From Phytobacter diazotrophicus (GTDB lineage Bacteria; Pseudomonadota; Gammaproteobacteria; Enterobacterales; Enterobacteriaceae), in NCBI GenBank assembly GCA_004346725.1, contig SMDE01000005.1:1-64000 (forward strand): DNA of 64,000 nucleotides, written 5' to 3'. The notes under the pieces are model-generated. The model did not search any database. It was given only the letters and a program-made list of their open reading frames with translations, and was not told where the DNA came from. Position 1 is the stretch's first letter. Every line of letters begins with the position of its first letter. The position numbers were made by a program, and so were the translations under genes. Shown here in pieces: positions 36,263 through 45,843 of this stretch.

Positions 36263-36607
36263 GCGGTTTTCTCCCTCTCCCCCGGGGTGAGGAACCCCCA
36301 CAAAAATGCGAGCACGAACGGTCCCCTCTCCTCTTTGGGGAGAGGGCCTGGGTGAGGGGAAAATGCGGCTCTGATGGCCATCTCGTTCACCTTAAGTTCC
36401 TTGCTTTTCTGTCGCGACAGAACCCGTGAACGTGCCAGGGGCACAAAGATGTCGCTATGGTTGCTATGCGGGAAAACGAGTCAGCCGTGGCTAAAAAGGT
36501 TGAAGACGTTCTCAGTATCTACGGGTTCGGTGCCAGGTAGCCCGGCTCAGCGCAGCGCCAGCCGGGTCAGGGTTCTTAAAAACGCGCAAACTCAGAAACC
36601 AGCGCAC
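36263..36607. repeat. Convergent gap nifF/nifM with extragenic palindromes
   Basis: This 345-bp gap has no convincing gene. It holds a CCCTCTCCCC/GGGGAGAGGG palindrome with GGGTGAGGGG flank (about 36270-36360), a common intergenic element of Gram-negatives. A perfect 16-bp palindrome, TTCTGTCGCGACAGAA (36407-36422), sits inside a weaker outer stem (GTTCAC 36385, GTGAAC 36426). A REP-like stem AGCCCGGCT/AGCCGGGT lies near 36538-36567. Together these would terminate both converging transcripts. Confidence 0.6.
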
Positions 36608-37402
36608 TCAATCCGCCATCCCGGCCATCAACTGCTTTAACCAGGTCTGTTGCCGCTGCTGCTGATGCTGGCGCCATAAAAACGCCCGTGCTTTTTCCAG
36701 CGCCTCTGTTTGTGGCAACGCCTGAGGCGCGCGAATACGTTCACACCAGACAAGATGCCAGCCCAGCTCCGTTTCCACCGGCGCGGCGATACCGTTTTCC
36801 GGCAAGGCAAACAGGGCGGATTCAAGCGCGGGATACAGCAAACCGCGACTGATCCAGCCTAACCGCCCACCTTCTAAGGCACTCGGACAGTGGGAGTAGC
36901 GTTTTGCCAGGCGGGGGAATACCTCACGTGCGGCCTGAATGTCCCGGTAAAACTGCATCGCCTGGCGGCGCACACTCTCGCTATCGTCATCAACGGTGAG
37001 CAGCAGATGGTGGGTTAACCGCTGCTCCGGGCGCCTGAATTTTTCCTGATTACGCTGATACCAGGCGAGCACTGCCAGGTCATCAGGTTTAGGTGCCTGC
37101 CCGGTGATCCGCGCAAATTGCAGCTCCATCAGCGCATGATGACGTACCACCGCCAGGCGCTCTTCACCGCTAAGCGCACTCTCAGCGAGTAACTCTGCGA
37201 GCGACGATCCAATGCGCTGTAACAGGTCATCGGTGACCGATAAATCACGGGCCTGCTGAACGACACTCTGTTCCAGAAAACGCTGTCGGCGCCACGCCTG
37301 TTCAAAGGCCGCTTTTTCACTGGCGGGAATTTCCTGCGGCTCGCACTTCCAGCGGCTCTTCGCCAGACGCCACCGGCCGAATTGCTCCCAGGCTGTACTC
37401 AT
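36608..37402 (-). CDS. nifM: NifM, peptidyl-prolyl isomerase for NifH maturation
   Basis: A 264-residue protein. The C-terminal half (about residues 130-225) is a parvulin-type PpiC domain with LAKRYSHCPSALEGGRLGW (shortened: CPSALEGGRLGWISRG) and ELGWHLVWCE. It folds the Fe protein NifH. Its start overlaps the nifZ stop (ATGA). It ends the nifUSVWZM operon. Confidence 0.95.
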   Translation of the reverse strand: MSTAWEQFGRWRLAKSRWKCEPQEIPASEKAAFEQAWRRQRFLEQSVVQQARDLSVTDDLLQRIGSSLAELLAESALSGEERLAVVRHHALMELQFARITGQAPKPDDLAVLAWYQRNQEKFRRPEQRLTHHLLLTVDDDSESVRRQAMQFYRDIQAAREVFPRLAKRYSHCPSALEGGRLGWISRGLLYPALESALFALPENGIAAPVETELGWHLVWCERIRAPQALPQTEALEKARAFLWRQHQQQRQQTWLKQLMAGMAD

Positions 37403-37842
37403 GCAATCTCCTCCGCTAAGCGCAGGGCGCTGGCGGGAACCTGAAACCAGCGTCCGGAAAAGGTGACAGTGTAACTGTTGCCGTCATGCCCCTGATCGGT
37501 AGCTTCGATTTGACCCGTTGCGCCAGCGCTGACTACCACCGCGCCATTGATCGAAAGGGGCTGTAAGGCGGTGACAGGATCGCCGAATTGCAGCATCCCG
37601 GCATCCCAGGGCTGGCTTGCCGGGATCAGCTCCTGCGCACGGCAGCCAACCACAATGTCACCGTCGAGAAAGTGGATCTGGTAGATAATCTGATCCTGCA
37701 AAAACACGCCCCATTCCCGAACAAACCCGGTACTGCCACGCCGAACCAGCAACTGGCCGCGTGTATAGCCGGGCATGGTGCCGTCATTACGAATGGCCCG
37801 CGTCACACGCACCTCATCGCCAAAGGTAAAGATCGGAGTCAT
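37399..37842 (-). CDS. nifZ: NifZ, P-cluster maturation factor
   Basis: A 147-residue NifZ with the repeated GDEVRVTRAIRNDGT/FGDPVTAL-type beta segments. In Klebsiella-type systems NifZ helps form the second P-cluster of the MoFe protein. It overlaps nifW and nifM by four bases each, so translation is coupled. Confidence 0.93.
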   Translation of the reverse strand: MTPIFTFGDEVRVTRAIRNDGTMPGYTRGQLLVRRGSTGFVREWGVFLQDQIIYQIHFLDGDIVVGCRAQELIPASQPWDAGMLQFGDPVTALQPLSINGAVVVSAGATGQIEATDQGHDGNSYTVTFSGRWFQVPASALRLAEEIA

Positions 37843-38096
37843 TGCCCACCTCCGCTAATCTGTTGCTGGTAGCTCTCTGCCAGCAGCCGCCGGGCCAGCA
37901 GCCACGGCGCGCGCGTGTCCTCTTCCAGCAGATTATGCAGCGGGACGTTGTCGCGCAGTTTATGGTGAAAGGCTTTCAGCACGAGCAGGCAGCGGCTTCG
38001 CAACACGGCGGGCTCATACGGGACGGAAAAAAAATCAAAGAAGGATTCAGCGCTCTCCAGCTCATCGACACCGGGAATCTGATAAAACCACTGCAT
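37839..38096 (-). CDS. nifW: NifW, MoFe-protein stabilising factor
   Basis: An 85-residue NifW starting MQWFYQIPGVDELESAESFF, closely like Klebsiella NifW. It associates with the MoFe protein and is thought to protect it from oxygen. The ATG at 38096 is six bases behind GGGAGG. The in-frame ATG at 38102 touches the ribosome site and is less likely. It begins two bases after the nifV stop. Confidence 0.93.
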   Translation of the reverse strand: MQWFYQIPGVDELESAESFFDFFSVPYEPAVLRSRCLLVLKAFHHKLRDNVPLHNLLEEDTRAPWLLARRLLAESYQQQISGGGQ

Positions 38097-38098
38097 AT

Positions 38099-39241
38099 TC
38101 ATCCTCCCACCTGGCGTATCGGCTCACCGCATAACTCATCGTAAATGGCGATCAGTTCATAATCTTTCGGGGTACGCTTCCAGCTCTCCGCAAAGCGGCG
38201 AATGGCCGGAAGCAGTACGTCGATTTGCAGCGCATTAAGGGGATACCCCATACGCGCAAAGACGCCGTCCACCGCCTGGCGGCCAGAGTGTTTTCCCAGT
38301 ACCAGGCGATATTCCCGGCCCATCAGTGCCGGATCAATCGCCTGATAACTCTCTCTGTCCTGCAACAAGGCGGCGACATGCACCCCGGATTCATGGGTAA
38401 AGACCTGTTCGCCAACCAGCGGTTGTTGCGCGTCGATAGGGCGCTGGGCGGCCTCGGCGACCTTCTGGCAGAGGGTGGGCAACTGGCTAAAATCGACGCC
38501 ACTCTCAAGCGCCAGGCAACGGTGCACACCGAGGGCGACCGTCTCCAGTGCGGCATTCCCCGCGCGCTCACCCAGCCCCAGCACGGTGGTATTCACGCTG
38601 GTTGCCCCGGCGCGGATGGCCGCCAGCGTATTGGCGGTGGCCAGCCCCAGGTCGTTATGAGCGTGCATCTCAATGTCACCGTTCCAGTAGCTCCGTAGCG
38701 AACGGATAGACGCGTCCGTCGCGAACGGGTCCAGCAGCCCCAGCGTATCGGCAAAACGTAAACGCAGCGCGCCTGCCCGCTGTGCGACACTTGCTATCTG
38801 GCGTAGCGTGTCGTCATCCGCGCGCGACGCATCTTCACAGCCGACGCAGACCGCCAGCCCCAGCGTGCGCGCCATACCGATAAAACTCTCCAGCCGGTCA
38901 AGCAGCACCGCCAGCGGTTCACGCAATTTGTACTGACGCAATTTGTCGGATGCTGGAATCGAAATATCCACCCAGTCCATGCCCAGATCGGCGCTCTGGC
39001 GGATGTCCCCGGCGTTCATGCGACACCAGGACATCAGTGTCGCATCCGGTAAATGGCGACGGACAAGCTGGATACGGGTACGCTCTTCGTCACCCATTGC
39101 CGGTGTTCCCACCTCAAGCGCCGTAACGCCTGCGGCAAACAGCGCCTCGGCGATGGCGACTTTCTCACTGGCGCGAAATGCCACCCCAGGACTTTGTTCG
39201 CCGTCGCGCAGCGTTGTGTCGTTAATCAGCACACTGGCCAT
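38099..39241 (-). CDS. nifV: NifV, homocitrate synthase
   Basis: A 380-residue member of the isopropylmalate/homocitrate synthase family. The N-terminal [17 protein letters not shown] motif binds metal and 2-oxo acid, and the HAHNDLGLA segment (near residue 195) supplies metal histidines. It condenses 2-oxoglutarate with acetyl-CoA to make the homocitrate of FeMo-co. The start ATG at 39241 follows CGGAGG, 12 bases after nifS ends. Confidence 0.95.
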   Translation of the reverse strand: MASVLINDTTLRDGEQSPGVAFRASEKVAIAEALFAAGVTALEVGTPAMGDEERTRIQLVRRHLPDATLMSWCRMNAGDIRQSADLGMDWVDISIPASDKLRQYKLREPLAVLLDRLESFIGMARTLGLAVCVGCEDASRADDDTLRQIASVAQRAGALRLRFADTLGLLDPFATDASIRSLRSYWNGDIEMHAHNDLGLATANTLAAIRAGATSVNTTVLGLGERAGNAALETVALGVHRCLALESGVDFSQLPTLCQKVAEAAQRPIDAQQPLVGEQVFTHESGVHVAALLQDRESYQAIDPALMGREYRLVLGKHSGRQAVDGVFARMGYPLNALQIDVLLPAIRRFAESWKRTPKDYELIAIYDELCGEPIRQVGG

Positions 39242-39253
39242 AGCCGCCTCCGT

Positions 39254-40456
39254 TTAACCGTAAACCGGCGCAAATGAGGACGTCGCCGGGAGCGGTTTAC
39301 CGTCCTGCCAGTAAGGGGAGAGCATCCGCAGCCGGGCGATAATCGGCGGCAACGTGGCGATGACGTAATCAATCTCTTTTTCCCGCGTGTAGCGCGACAG
39401 GGAGAAGCGAATGCTGCCATGAGCGGCGGTATAGGGAATGTTCATTGCGCGCATCACATGCGACGGTTCAAGAGAGCCTGACGTGCAGGCACTGCCGCTG
39501 GACGCGGCGATCCCCGCCTGGTTGAGCAGTAACAAAATGGCTTCGCCTTCAATAAACTCGAACGCCAGATTCGCGGTCCCCGGCACCCGTGGCTGTTTGC
39601 CGCCCATGACCATCACCGACGGCACGCTATTGACCAGTTCGTCCTGCAAATAGTCGCGGAGCCGGGCAATTTCGCCCATACCGGGCAGATGAACCTGTGC
39701 CAGTTCACACGCACTGCCCATGCCGACAATCCCGGCAATATTTTCCGTACCGGCGCGCCGTCCACGCTCCTGATGGCCGCCACGCAGCAGCGGACGAAAA
39801 CGCGTGCCGCGACGCAAATAGAGGCAGCCGACGCCTTTCGGGCCGTGCAGTTTATGCGCGGAACAGGAGAGCATGTCGATAGCGGTTTTACCGACCGCCA
39901 GCGGAATTTTCCCTACCGCCTGAACCGCGTCACAGTGGAACAGCGCGCCGTATTCATGGGCCAGCTCCGCCATCTCTGCCACCGGGAAAATCACCCCGGT
40001 TTCGTTGTTGGCCCACATCACGCTGACCACCGCCACCCGGTGGCTGAGCGCCTGGCGGTACTGCGCCATATCGAGCGCACCCTCGGCATTGACCGCAATA
40101 CGGTGGATCAGATAACCCTGGCGCTCCAGATGTTCGCAGACCGCCAGTGTCGCCGGGTGTTCCACCGTGGTGGTAATGATTTCACGGCGTTCCGGCAGCA
40201 GTTCAATGCAGGCATGCAGCGCCGTCGAGGTCGCTTCCGTGGCGCAGGAGGTAAAAATGATTTCACTGGCGTGATCGGCGCCAAGCAGGGCGGCGACCTG
40301 TTGATGCGCACGCTCCAGCGCCCCGCGCGAGGGCAGACCAAAGTCATGAATCGAGGAAGGGTTGCCGTAGTGTTCGGTCAAAAACGGCATCATCGCCTCC
40401 AGCACCATCGGGTCGATACGGGTGGTGGCGTTATTATCCAGATAAACCTGTTTCAT
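39254..40456 (-). CDS. nifS: NifS, cysteine desulfurase
   Basis: A 400-residue PLP enzyme. The Schiff-base lysine lies in SCSAHKLHGPKGVG near residue 202, and the catalytic cysteine in SSGSACTSGS near residue 325. It supplies sulfur to NifU for Fe-S assembly. It starts 34 bases after nifU. Confidence 0.96.
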   Translation of the reverse strand: MKQVYLDNNATTRIDPMVLEAMMPFLTEHYGNPSSIHDFGLPSRGALERAHQQVAALLGADHASEIIFTSCATEATSTALHACIELLPERREIITTTVEHPATLAVCEHLERQGYLIHRIAVNAEGALDMAQYRQALSHRVAVVSVMWANNETGVIFPVAEMAELAHEYGALFHCDAVQAVGKIPLAVGKTAIDMLSCSAHKLHGPKGVGCLYLRRGTRFRPLLRGGHQERGRRAGTENIAGIVGMGSACELAQVHLPGMGEIARLRDYLQDELVNSVPSVMVMGGKQPRVPGTANLAFEFIEGEAILLLLNQAGIAASSGSACTSGSLEPSHVMRAMNIPYTAAHGSIRFSLSRYTREKEIDYVIATLPPIIARLRMLSPYWQDGKPLPATSSFAPVYG

Positions 40457-40490
40457 CTTTATTCCCCCATAACGGATAGTGAGGTGTGGC

Positions 40491-41318
40491 TTACGCCGCC
40501 ACGACTTCCATAAAACAGCCGGTACGTTCCATTAATTTCTGCTGTAGCCAGGCCAGCGTCATATCGGTCATCATGCAGCCGCTACAGCTACCGGAAAGGC
40601 TGACGGTCACTTTATGATTCGCGACATTAATCAGCGACATATCCCCGCCGTCGGCCTGGATGTGCGGGCGCAGTTCGGTAATGGCGTCGATCACCTCTTG
40701 CCAGTGCGGATCTTTTGTCGCCTCCACCGCGACAGCCGGAGCCGCCTGCTGCTCGGCCAGTATATCTGCCAGCGCCAGCTCGATACTCTCATGGCAGGAC
40801 GTGCAGCCGCCGCCCGCTTTGGTGTAGTTGATCACCTCTTCAAGGGTGGTCAGGCCGTTGGTCAATACCGCGCGGCGAATCTGACCTTCGTCTACGCCAA
40901 AGCATTTGCAGATAAGTTTGCCTTCTTCATGATCGTCATCGAGGGTTTCGCCCCGGTAGTTGGCGATCGCCGCACGCAGCGCTTCCTGGCCCATCACTGA
41001 GCAGTGCATTTTTTGCGGCGGCAGCCCGTCGAGATAGTCGGCGATTTGCTGGTTGGTGACCTGTTCCGCTTCTTGCAGCGTGCGGCCAATGATCAGTTCC
41101 GTTAATGCCGACGAGGAGGCGATGGCGCTACCGCAGCCAAAGGTCTGAAAACCGGCCTCCAGAATGGTTTCGCTTTGCGGATCGACCCGCAGCATCAGGC
41201 GCAGGGCGTCGCCACAGCTTATCGAACCCACATCGCCAATCGCATTGGCCTCTGCCACCACCCGGGCATTACGGGGATTAAAAAAATGATCTTTCACTTT
41301 CTCGGAATAGTTCCACAT
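40491..41318 (-). CDS. nifU: NifU, Fe-S cluster scaffold
   Basis: A 275-residue modular scaffold. The N-terminal IscU-like domain has Cys in SISCGDA, GCGSAIA and MHCSVMG. The central ferredoxin-like domain has CKCFGV and GCTSCH. The C-terminal Nfu domain has the [11 protein letters not shown]xxC. All expected cysteines are there. It assembles clusters with NifS for NifH and NifDK. The start is the ATG at 41318 (MWNYSEKV); the frame runs 14 codons further upstream without similarity. Confidence 0.96.
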   Translation of the reverse strand: MWNYSEKVKDHFFNPRNARVVAEANAIGDVGSISCGDALRLMLRVDPQSETILEAGFQTFGCGSAIASSSALTELIIGRTLQEAEQVTNQQIADYLDGLPPQKMHCSVMGQEALRAAIANYRGETLDDDHEEGKLICKCFGVDEGQIRRAVLTNGLTTLEEVINYTKAGGGCTSCHESIELALADILAEQQAAPAVAVEATKDPHWQEVIDAITELRPHIQADGGDMSLINVANHKVTVSLSGSCSGCMMTDMTLAWLQQKLMERTGCFMEVVAA

Positions 41319-41395
41319 GCTCTCAGCTCCCAGGATTATGACGGACAGCGCAGGGCGCAATTCACCGCGTTAATCAACAGCGGGTATGAAGATTA

Positions 41396-41411
41396 AGCAA
41401 AAGCAGTACCA
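41396..41411 (-). promoter_or_regulatory. nifUSVWZM sigma-54 promoter (-24/-12)
   Basis: The minus strand reads CTGGTACTGCTTTTGCT; GG at 41409-41410, N10, GC at 41397-41398. It is about 80 bases before nifU. Confidence 0.88.
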
Positions 41412-41494
41412 GAGCGTAAAAATGATGTTTTTCAGTGGGTTAATAATTTCCTCTCACATAAGCCCACGCGCAATGTCGTGGTTTATGTGAGGTT

Positions 41495-41510
41495 TGTCGC
41501 AGAAACGACA
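41495..41510 (-). promoter_or_regulatory. NifA upstream activator site for nifU
   Basis: TGT-CGCAGAAACG-ACA fits TGT-N10-ACA. It is centred about 117 bases upstream of the predicted start of transcription, just after the nifX stop. Confidence 0.88.
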
Positions 41511-41516
41511 CAATCT

Positions 41517-41981
41517 TTAGCGCTCATCGTCGTCCTGCCACTGACTTTCCAGCAGCAGTTGCGAAAAGCGATTGGGATCGCGAAGCCGCGTGCTTTTGCG
41601 CTGTTCTTTGTCGTACCAGTAGTGCTGGATTTCCTGTAGCAGGCCGACAATCGGCGTGTCTTCGGGCACGCGAACGGCGCGCACGCCTATTTGCAGCAGT
41701 TGCCGAAATACCGTTTCGCCAATCGCCACACAGTAAAGGGTGACGCAATCTTCCAGCGCGCTGATGCGGCTGGTTATCTTCTCGGTTTGATGACCAGCCA
41801 GTACGGTAAAATCCACGACCCGCAGCAAGGTGACATCATCTTCTTTGACGCCATACACCACCAGGCGTGGCGTAGCGCCAAAGTGCTGATCCACGTGATG
41901 GTAATCGGAACTGGCGAAGGCGACTTTCATCAACCATTCACCGGAACAGATAGTGCTGAACTGGCGATTAACATGTTGCAT
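41517..41981 (-). CDS. nifX: NifX, FeMo-co precursor carrier
   Basis: A 154-residue protein of the dinitrogenase iron-molybdenum cofactor-binding family. The core segment MKVAFASSDYHHVDQHFGATPRLVVY (shortened: VDQHFGATPRLVVY) closely matches Klebsiella NifX. It carries NifB-co or the VK-cluster to NifEN. The ATG at 41981 follows GGAGG and lies 14 bases inside the end of nifN. Confidence 0.95.
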   Translation of the reverse strand: MQHVNRQFSTICSGEWLMKVAFASSDYHHVDQHFGATPRLVVYGVKEDDVTLLRVVDFTVLAGHQTEKITSRISALEDCVTLYCVAIGETVFRQLLQIGVRAVRVPEDTPIVGLLQEIQHYWYDKEQRKSTRLRDPNRFSQLLLESQWQDDDER

Positions 41982-43350
41982 AGCGACCTCCGTCAGCGTC
42001 CTGGGCAAATTGCTGGCGCAGGGGGGAGCGGTAGACGGGCAGGTGGTGATGACGTTCGCGCATCAGGTTCGCCAGCTCGAACAGTGTGTCGCGAATGCCG
42101 GGGTATCCCTGACGCACGCGACGAAATTCCCCAAGCCTGTCGAAGATAGGAAACCCGGCGCGGATAAGCGGGATGGAGAATTGTGCGGCCAGGTCTGCGG
42201 CATGAGAGTTGGCGACCAGCAGGTCAGCAGGCATAGCGCAGAGTAAATCCTGCATGTCTTCCAGATCGCCAATGACCACTTTCTCCACGGGAAGCTGTTG
42301 CAGGCCCGGCTGGCTGACCGGCGCCACAACGGGGCCGGGGAGCATGCCCTGGCTACGGGCGAAATCACACCAGCCCGCCAACAGATCGCCCTCGGCGGCC
42401 AGTGCGAGCCGGGCATCCTGCAACCACATATGACAATCGATCATCGCATCCTGCAATTGTCCGCGCTGGCGCTCAATCCAGGCGGGAACCTCGCGCCCGG
42501 AAATGATCTTCAGTTGATGAATAAAACGGTCGCAATGTTCCATGGTCATCAGATGGGGAAGCACGATCACCTCGCCACGGCTACGCTGTGCCAGCAGCGA
42601 TGCCGCACGGGACAGCGACACGCCAATAGCAAACGTGCACAGGCTCTGTCCCATCTGTTCGATAAGACGCAGGGGCGTCCCCCCCTGGGTGACCGGCGAA
42701 AAATCGCCGCTTGCCAGGTGACCATCCAGCGACTGCGAAAGATCCGGCACGATCACCGGTTGCAGGCCAAAAGCCTCCACGTAGCTGCGCAGCAACTCAA
42801 CATCACCGGGCGTCAGCAGGTGACTTAACAACAAGTTGACCCGCCGGTTACGCAGGCCGTGCTGAGGCTTTTCCGGCACCCACTGTTCGATGACGCTTTC
42901 CACCACCGCACTAAAGCCGTTCTCCAGCGTGCCGTAAAAATCCGGGGTGTTGACCGTCAGGAGGGCGATATTTTTGTGGCGGGGAAAATCCTCACGAAAC
43001 TGACGTACCACGCGGCTGATATCGCTGCCCTGCGCCTCAGACAGACCGGTACTCAACAGGACGATAGCTTTCGGGGTGTTGCGCTGGCACAGCGTATTGA
43101 GCGCGGTAAGGATATTGCCGTCCGCCCCCATGACCGTTGAGGTGGGGTCCATCGCCGTGGATTGCAGCGGAATAGGGTCATGAAAATGTTGGATAAAAAA
43201 CACTTTGGCGAACGCGCTGCATCCCTGCGCACCGTGCACCAGTGGAATACTGTGCTCAAAGCCGAGGCTCGCCAGAATGGCGCCTAACGGCTGGCCGCTT
43301 TTTACCGGGCTTACCGCCAGCGGTTTCTGATTACGGATGATATCTGCCAT
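41968..43350 (-). CDS. nifN: NifN, FeMo-co scaffold beta subunit
   Basis: A 460-residue NifK-like subunit of the NifEN scaffold. The N-terminal cluster region has QPLGAILASLGFEHSIPLVHGAQGC (shortened: HGAQGCSAFAKVFF). It lacks some P-cluster ligands of NifK, as expected for NifN. With NifE it matures the cofactor before transfer to NifDK. It starts 10 bases after nifE. Confidence 0.96.
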   Translation of the reverse strand: MADIIRNQKPLAVSPVKSGQPLGAILASLGFEHSIPLVHGAQGCSAFAKVFFIQHFHDPIPLQSTAMDPTSTVMGADGNILTALNTLCQRNTPKAIVLLSTGLSEAQGSDISRVVRQFREDFPRHKNIALLTVNTPDFYGTLENGFSAVVESVIEQWVPEKPQHGLRNRRVNLLLSHLLTPGDVELLRSYVEAFGLQPVIVPDLSQSLDGHLASGDFSPVTQGGTPLRLIEQMGQSLCTFAIGVSLSRAASLLAQRSRGEVIVLPHLMTMEHCDRFIHQLKIISGREVPAWIERQRGQLQDAMIDCHMWLQDARLALAAEGDLLAGWCDFARSQGMLPGPVVAPVSQPGLQQLPVEKVVIGDLEDMQDLLCAMPADLLVANSHAADLAAQFSIPLIRAGFPIFDRLGEFRRVRQGYPGIRDTLFELANLMRERHHHLPVYRSPLRQQFAQDADGGRYATC

Positions 43351-43360
43351 CTTTCACTCC

Positions 43361-44734
43361 TTATTGCCACGGCGCGCGGGCGTGTGTTTGCGGCCAGACG
43401 GGGCTTTCAATAGTCTGGCAAAGCTGTTGGGCGAGGGTGACGATGCCGCGATAACCCGCAAAAGCGTGTTCGCGCTCCTGGTTGATATCCAGAAACGGCA
43501 GCCGCGCTTTGTACGCGGTATACATGTTACGCCCCCCGGCGATCATCAAATCGGCCTGGTAGCGGTACACCACATCCAGCAGGGTGCGGGCATTGCCTTC
43601 TTCCAGCATTAGCGCGTCATCGCCCATTAATTCGCGAATACGCTGCTTATCTTCTTCGGTGGATTTGCGGGTGCCGGTCGCCACGACGGTCATCCCTAAA
43701 TCCTGCAATGCGGAGACCACCGACCAGGATTTCACCCCACCGGTATAGAGCAGCACTTTGCGCCCCTGTAGCCGTTCGCGCCACGGGGCCAGCGCCTGAT
43801 TTGCCGTGGCTTCTTCGCGGGCAATAACGGCTTCGGTGCGGGCAATCAGATCGCTGTCGCCAAGCAGGGATGCCAGTTGACGCAGGGCATCGGAGGTAGC
43901 GCGCACGCCGTAAAAACTGCCCTCAAACCAGGGGGTGCCATAGCGCTGTTCCAGGGTGCGGGCAACATTGATCAGCGCTCTTGAGCAGACCAGCATATTG
44001 ACCTGTGCGTGGTGTAGGGTCTGGATTTCACTAAAACGGCCATCCCCGGAAAGGCTGCCCAGCACGCGAATACCCAGCTCATCGAGCAGCGGCTGAACGT
44101 GCCAGAACTCCCCGGCGATATTAAATTCGCCAATCAGGCCGATATCGTGGCGGTGTTCCGGCGCAAAGGGGGTACTGTCCGGCCAGGGGGCAGGCGCGCG
44201 CCGTCCAATGACCTTGTTAACCATCACTTCACCCGCGAGACGGTTGCCAAGGTTTTTGCTGCCATAGAACCCGGCGGCATCAACGGCAATCACTGGCACG
44301 CCGGTGGCGGTTTCCGCCGCCTGACAGACGGCGTCAATATCATCACCCTCCATCGCCGGAACGCAGGTGTTATAGATAAACACGGCGGCAGGGTGATAAC
44401 GGTTGACGATGTGGCGCACCGCGTGGAAAAGCCGCCGTTCGCCGCGCCCCATGATCACATCCTGTTCGTTCAGGTCGGTGGTAAAGCCGAGCCGGTTGAG
44501 ACTGGGGCCGGAGCTCATACTGCCCCGGTTATCCCAGGAGCTTCCCGTGCAGCCAATCGGTCCGTGGACCAGGTGCGCCACATCCGACAGCGGCAGCAGG
44601 GTGATTTGCGCGCCGTCGAACGCGCAACCACCCGCCGTTGCACCGGGTTTAGGGGCGCTACAGCCGGATTTCTGTTTGTGATTGTGTTCGCAGGCGGGTT
44701 CATCCAGCAGCGCGAGAATGTCATTTCCCTTCAT
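43361..44734 (-). CDS. nifE: NifE, FeMo-co scaffold alpha subunit
   Basis: A 457-residue NifD-like subunit, the same length as Klebsiella NifE. Conserved cysteine regions are seen in [15 protein letters not shown] and [13 protein letters not shown]. It forms a tetramer with NifN for cofactor maturation. The start is the ATG at 44734 behind GAGGTTACT; an upstream extension of 16 codons runs back toward the promoter. Confidence 0.96.
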   Translation of the reverse strand: MKGNDILALLDEPACEHNHKQKSGCSAPKPGATAGGCAFDGAQITLLPLSDVAHLVHGPIGCTGSSWDNRGSMSSGPSLNRLGFTTDLNEQDVIMGRGERRLFHAVRHIVNRYHPAAVFIYNTCVPAMEGDDIDAVCQAAETATGVPVIAVDAAGFYGSKNLGNRLAGEVMVNKVIGRRAPAPWPDSTPFAPEHRHDIGLIGEFNIAGEFWHVQPLLDELGIRVLGSLSGDGRFSEIQTLHHAQVNMLVCSRALINVARTLEQRYGTPWFEGSFYGVRATSDALRQLASLLGDSDLIARTEAVIAREEATANQALAPWRERLQGRKVLLYTGGVKSWSVVSALQDLGMTVVATGTRKSTEEDKQRIRELMGDDALMLEEGNARTLLDVVYRYQADLMIAGGRNMYTAYKARLPFLDINQEREHAFAGYRGIVTLAQQLCQTIESPVWPQTHARAPWQ

Positions 44735-44770
44735 AGTAACCTCATTGACTTGGTGGGCTGTGCCCAATGT

Positions 44771-44787
44771 TGCAATTCGCAAGCCAG
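44771..44787 (-). promoter_or_regulatory. nifENX sigma-54 promoter (-24/-12)
   Basis: The minus strand reads CTGGCTTGCGAATTGCA, with GG at 44784-44785 and GC at 44772-44773. It lies about 40 bases before nifE. Confidence 0.88.
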
Positions 44788-44819
44788 GAATGAGTTATTG
44801 ATTTTTAAAGGGATTAGTC

Positions 44820-44835
44820 TGTCAGGTTTACGACA
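44820..44835 (-). promoter_or_regulatory. NifA upstream activator site for nifE
   Basis: TGT-CAGGTTTACG-ACA is a full TGT-N10-ACA match, centred about 68 bases upstream of the predicted transcription start, closer than at the other nif promoters here. Confidence 0.8.
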
Positions 44836-44911
44836 AAGCAGACAATTGGCGTATTGAGGACAACGGGGAAAGGCCCCCTGCATCCGCAGGTCAGACGCAG
44901 GGGATCGCCGG

Positions 44912-45571
44912 TTAAAATACCCGCTCTTCCAGCGGGTTGGCTTTCTCAAGACGTTTTGCCAGCCACGGTGGCAGACGTCCGCTCAGCAGTGCGGTAATGG
45001 CATCGCACTGAGCGGCAATGGACATCCCTGGCGACACTTTCATCGGGTGGATATTATGACGAATCAGCCGGGCCGCCGCAGGGCCGCCAATGGCTTCACA
45101 AAACAGCAGGTGGCAATCACTCAGGAGCTGCGCGCGAACTTCATTCGGCTCCTGGGTTTGCGGGGCTGAGGGAAGACGGCGTAACGCGTGCAGCCATCCA
45201 CCCTGTTCATCAAAGGCGTAGATAAAAAACAGCCGCCCCTGACCAAAATGACCATTGATCAGCAATCCATCCTGTGAACAAAAGGCTACCCGTAATTGTC
45301 CCTGACGAGCGGTGCTTTTTACCTGCAGGTGCGCGGGCAGCGTACCGTGAAGGCACGCGTTAACGCGGCTCCAGCGTGCGGGCGACATCATCGCCGTTTC
45401 AGACGGGAAGGTAGCTTCCAGTTCGCGGATATTGAGCTTATCGAGGTACGCCGGGGTTAAGGCGTCGTCGCGTTCTCCTGTCAGCCAGGCCAGGATCTGC
45501 GCGGGTTGCAGTTCCGGCAGACACTGAAATAGCGCCAGCATGCGCCAGAAAAGGACATCGTTATCGTTCAT
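44912..45571 (-). CDS. nifY: NifY, apo-MoFe-protein chaperone
   Basis: A 219-residue nitrogenase accessory protein. The C-terminal half is the cofactor-binding NifX/NifB-like domain (LRVAFCSQDGLLINGHFGQG, shortened: DGLLINGHFGQG). It binds apo-NifDK and helps FeMo-co insertion. The start ATG at 45571 has AAGGAGG upstream; the frame runs 70 codons further through nifT with no support. It starts 10 bases after nifT. Confidence 0.94.
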   Translation of the reverse strand: MNDNDVLFWRMLALFQCLPELQPAQILAWLTGERDDALTPAYLDKLNIRELEATFPSETAMMSPARWSRVNACLHGTLPAHLQVKSTARQGQLRVAFCSQDGLLINGHFGQGRLFFIYAFDEQGGWLHALRRLPSAPQTQEPNEVRAQLLSDCHLLFCEAIGGPAAARLIRHNIHPMKVSPGMSIAAQCDAITALLSGRLPPWLAKRLEKANPLEERVF

Positions 45572-45581
45572 ATGACCTCCT

Positions 45582-45800
45582 TCACAAAAGTGCGCCGCGC
45601 GTGGCGCGCAGGCTGATGGGGAAGGTGGGGCGTCCAGGTTGCAGGCTGACGATATACTGGCGTCCCCCCTCCAGAGAAATAGCGCCACCCCAGTTATCCG
45701 GGGTGTCATGTTCAATCGCGATGACTTTTGCCTCAAGATCCTGTTTGGCGATGTAACACCACAGATCCGGCCCGCGCTCACGAAATATCACTATTGGCAT
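45582..45800 (-). CDS. nifT: NifT/FixT family protein
   Basis: A 72-residue NifT (MPIVIFRERGPDLWCYIAKQDLEA, shortened: YIAKQDLEAKV). Its exact role is unknown and deletions have little effect in Klebsiella. The ATG at 45800 follows GGGGGAAACG. It lies between nifK and nifY as usual. Confidence 0.93.
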   Translation of the reverse strand: MPIVIFRERGPDLWCYIAKQDLEAKVIAIEHDTPDNWGGAISLEGGRQYIVSLQPGRPTFPISLRATRGALL

Positions 45801-45843
45801 CGTTTCCCCCTTGCTGCCCCGCACAAGGCGGGGCGCATTATGG

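Noticed and set aside
36374..36640. 88-codon frame in the nifF/nifM gap
   Set aside because: It runs through palindromic repeats and into the nifM 3' end; low-complexity product without a ribosome site.
39689..40513. 274-codon plus-strand frame opposite nifS
   Set aside because: Shadow of a clear cysteine desulfurase gene.
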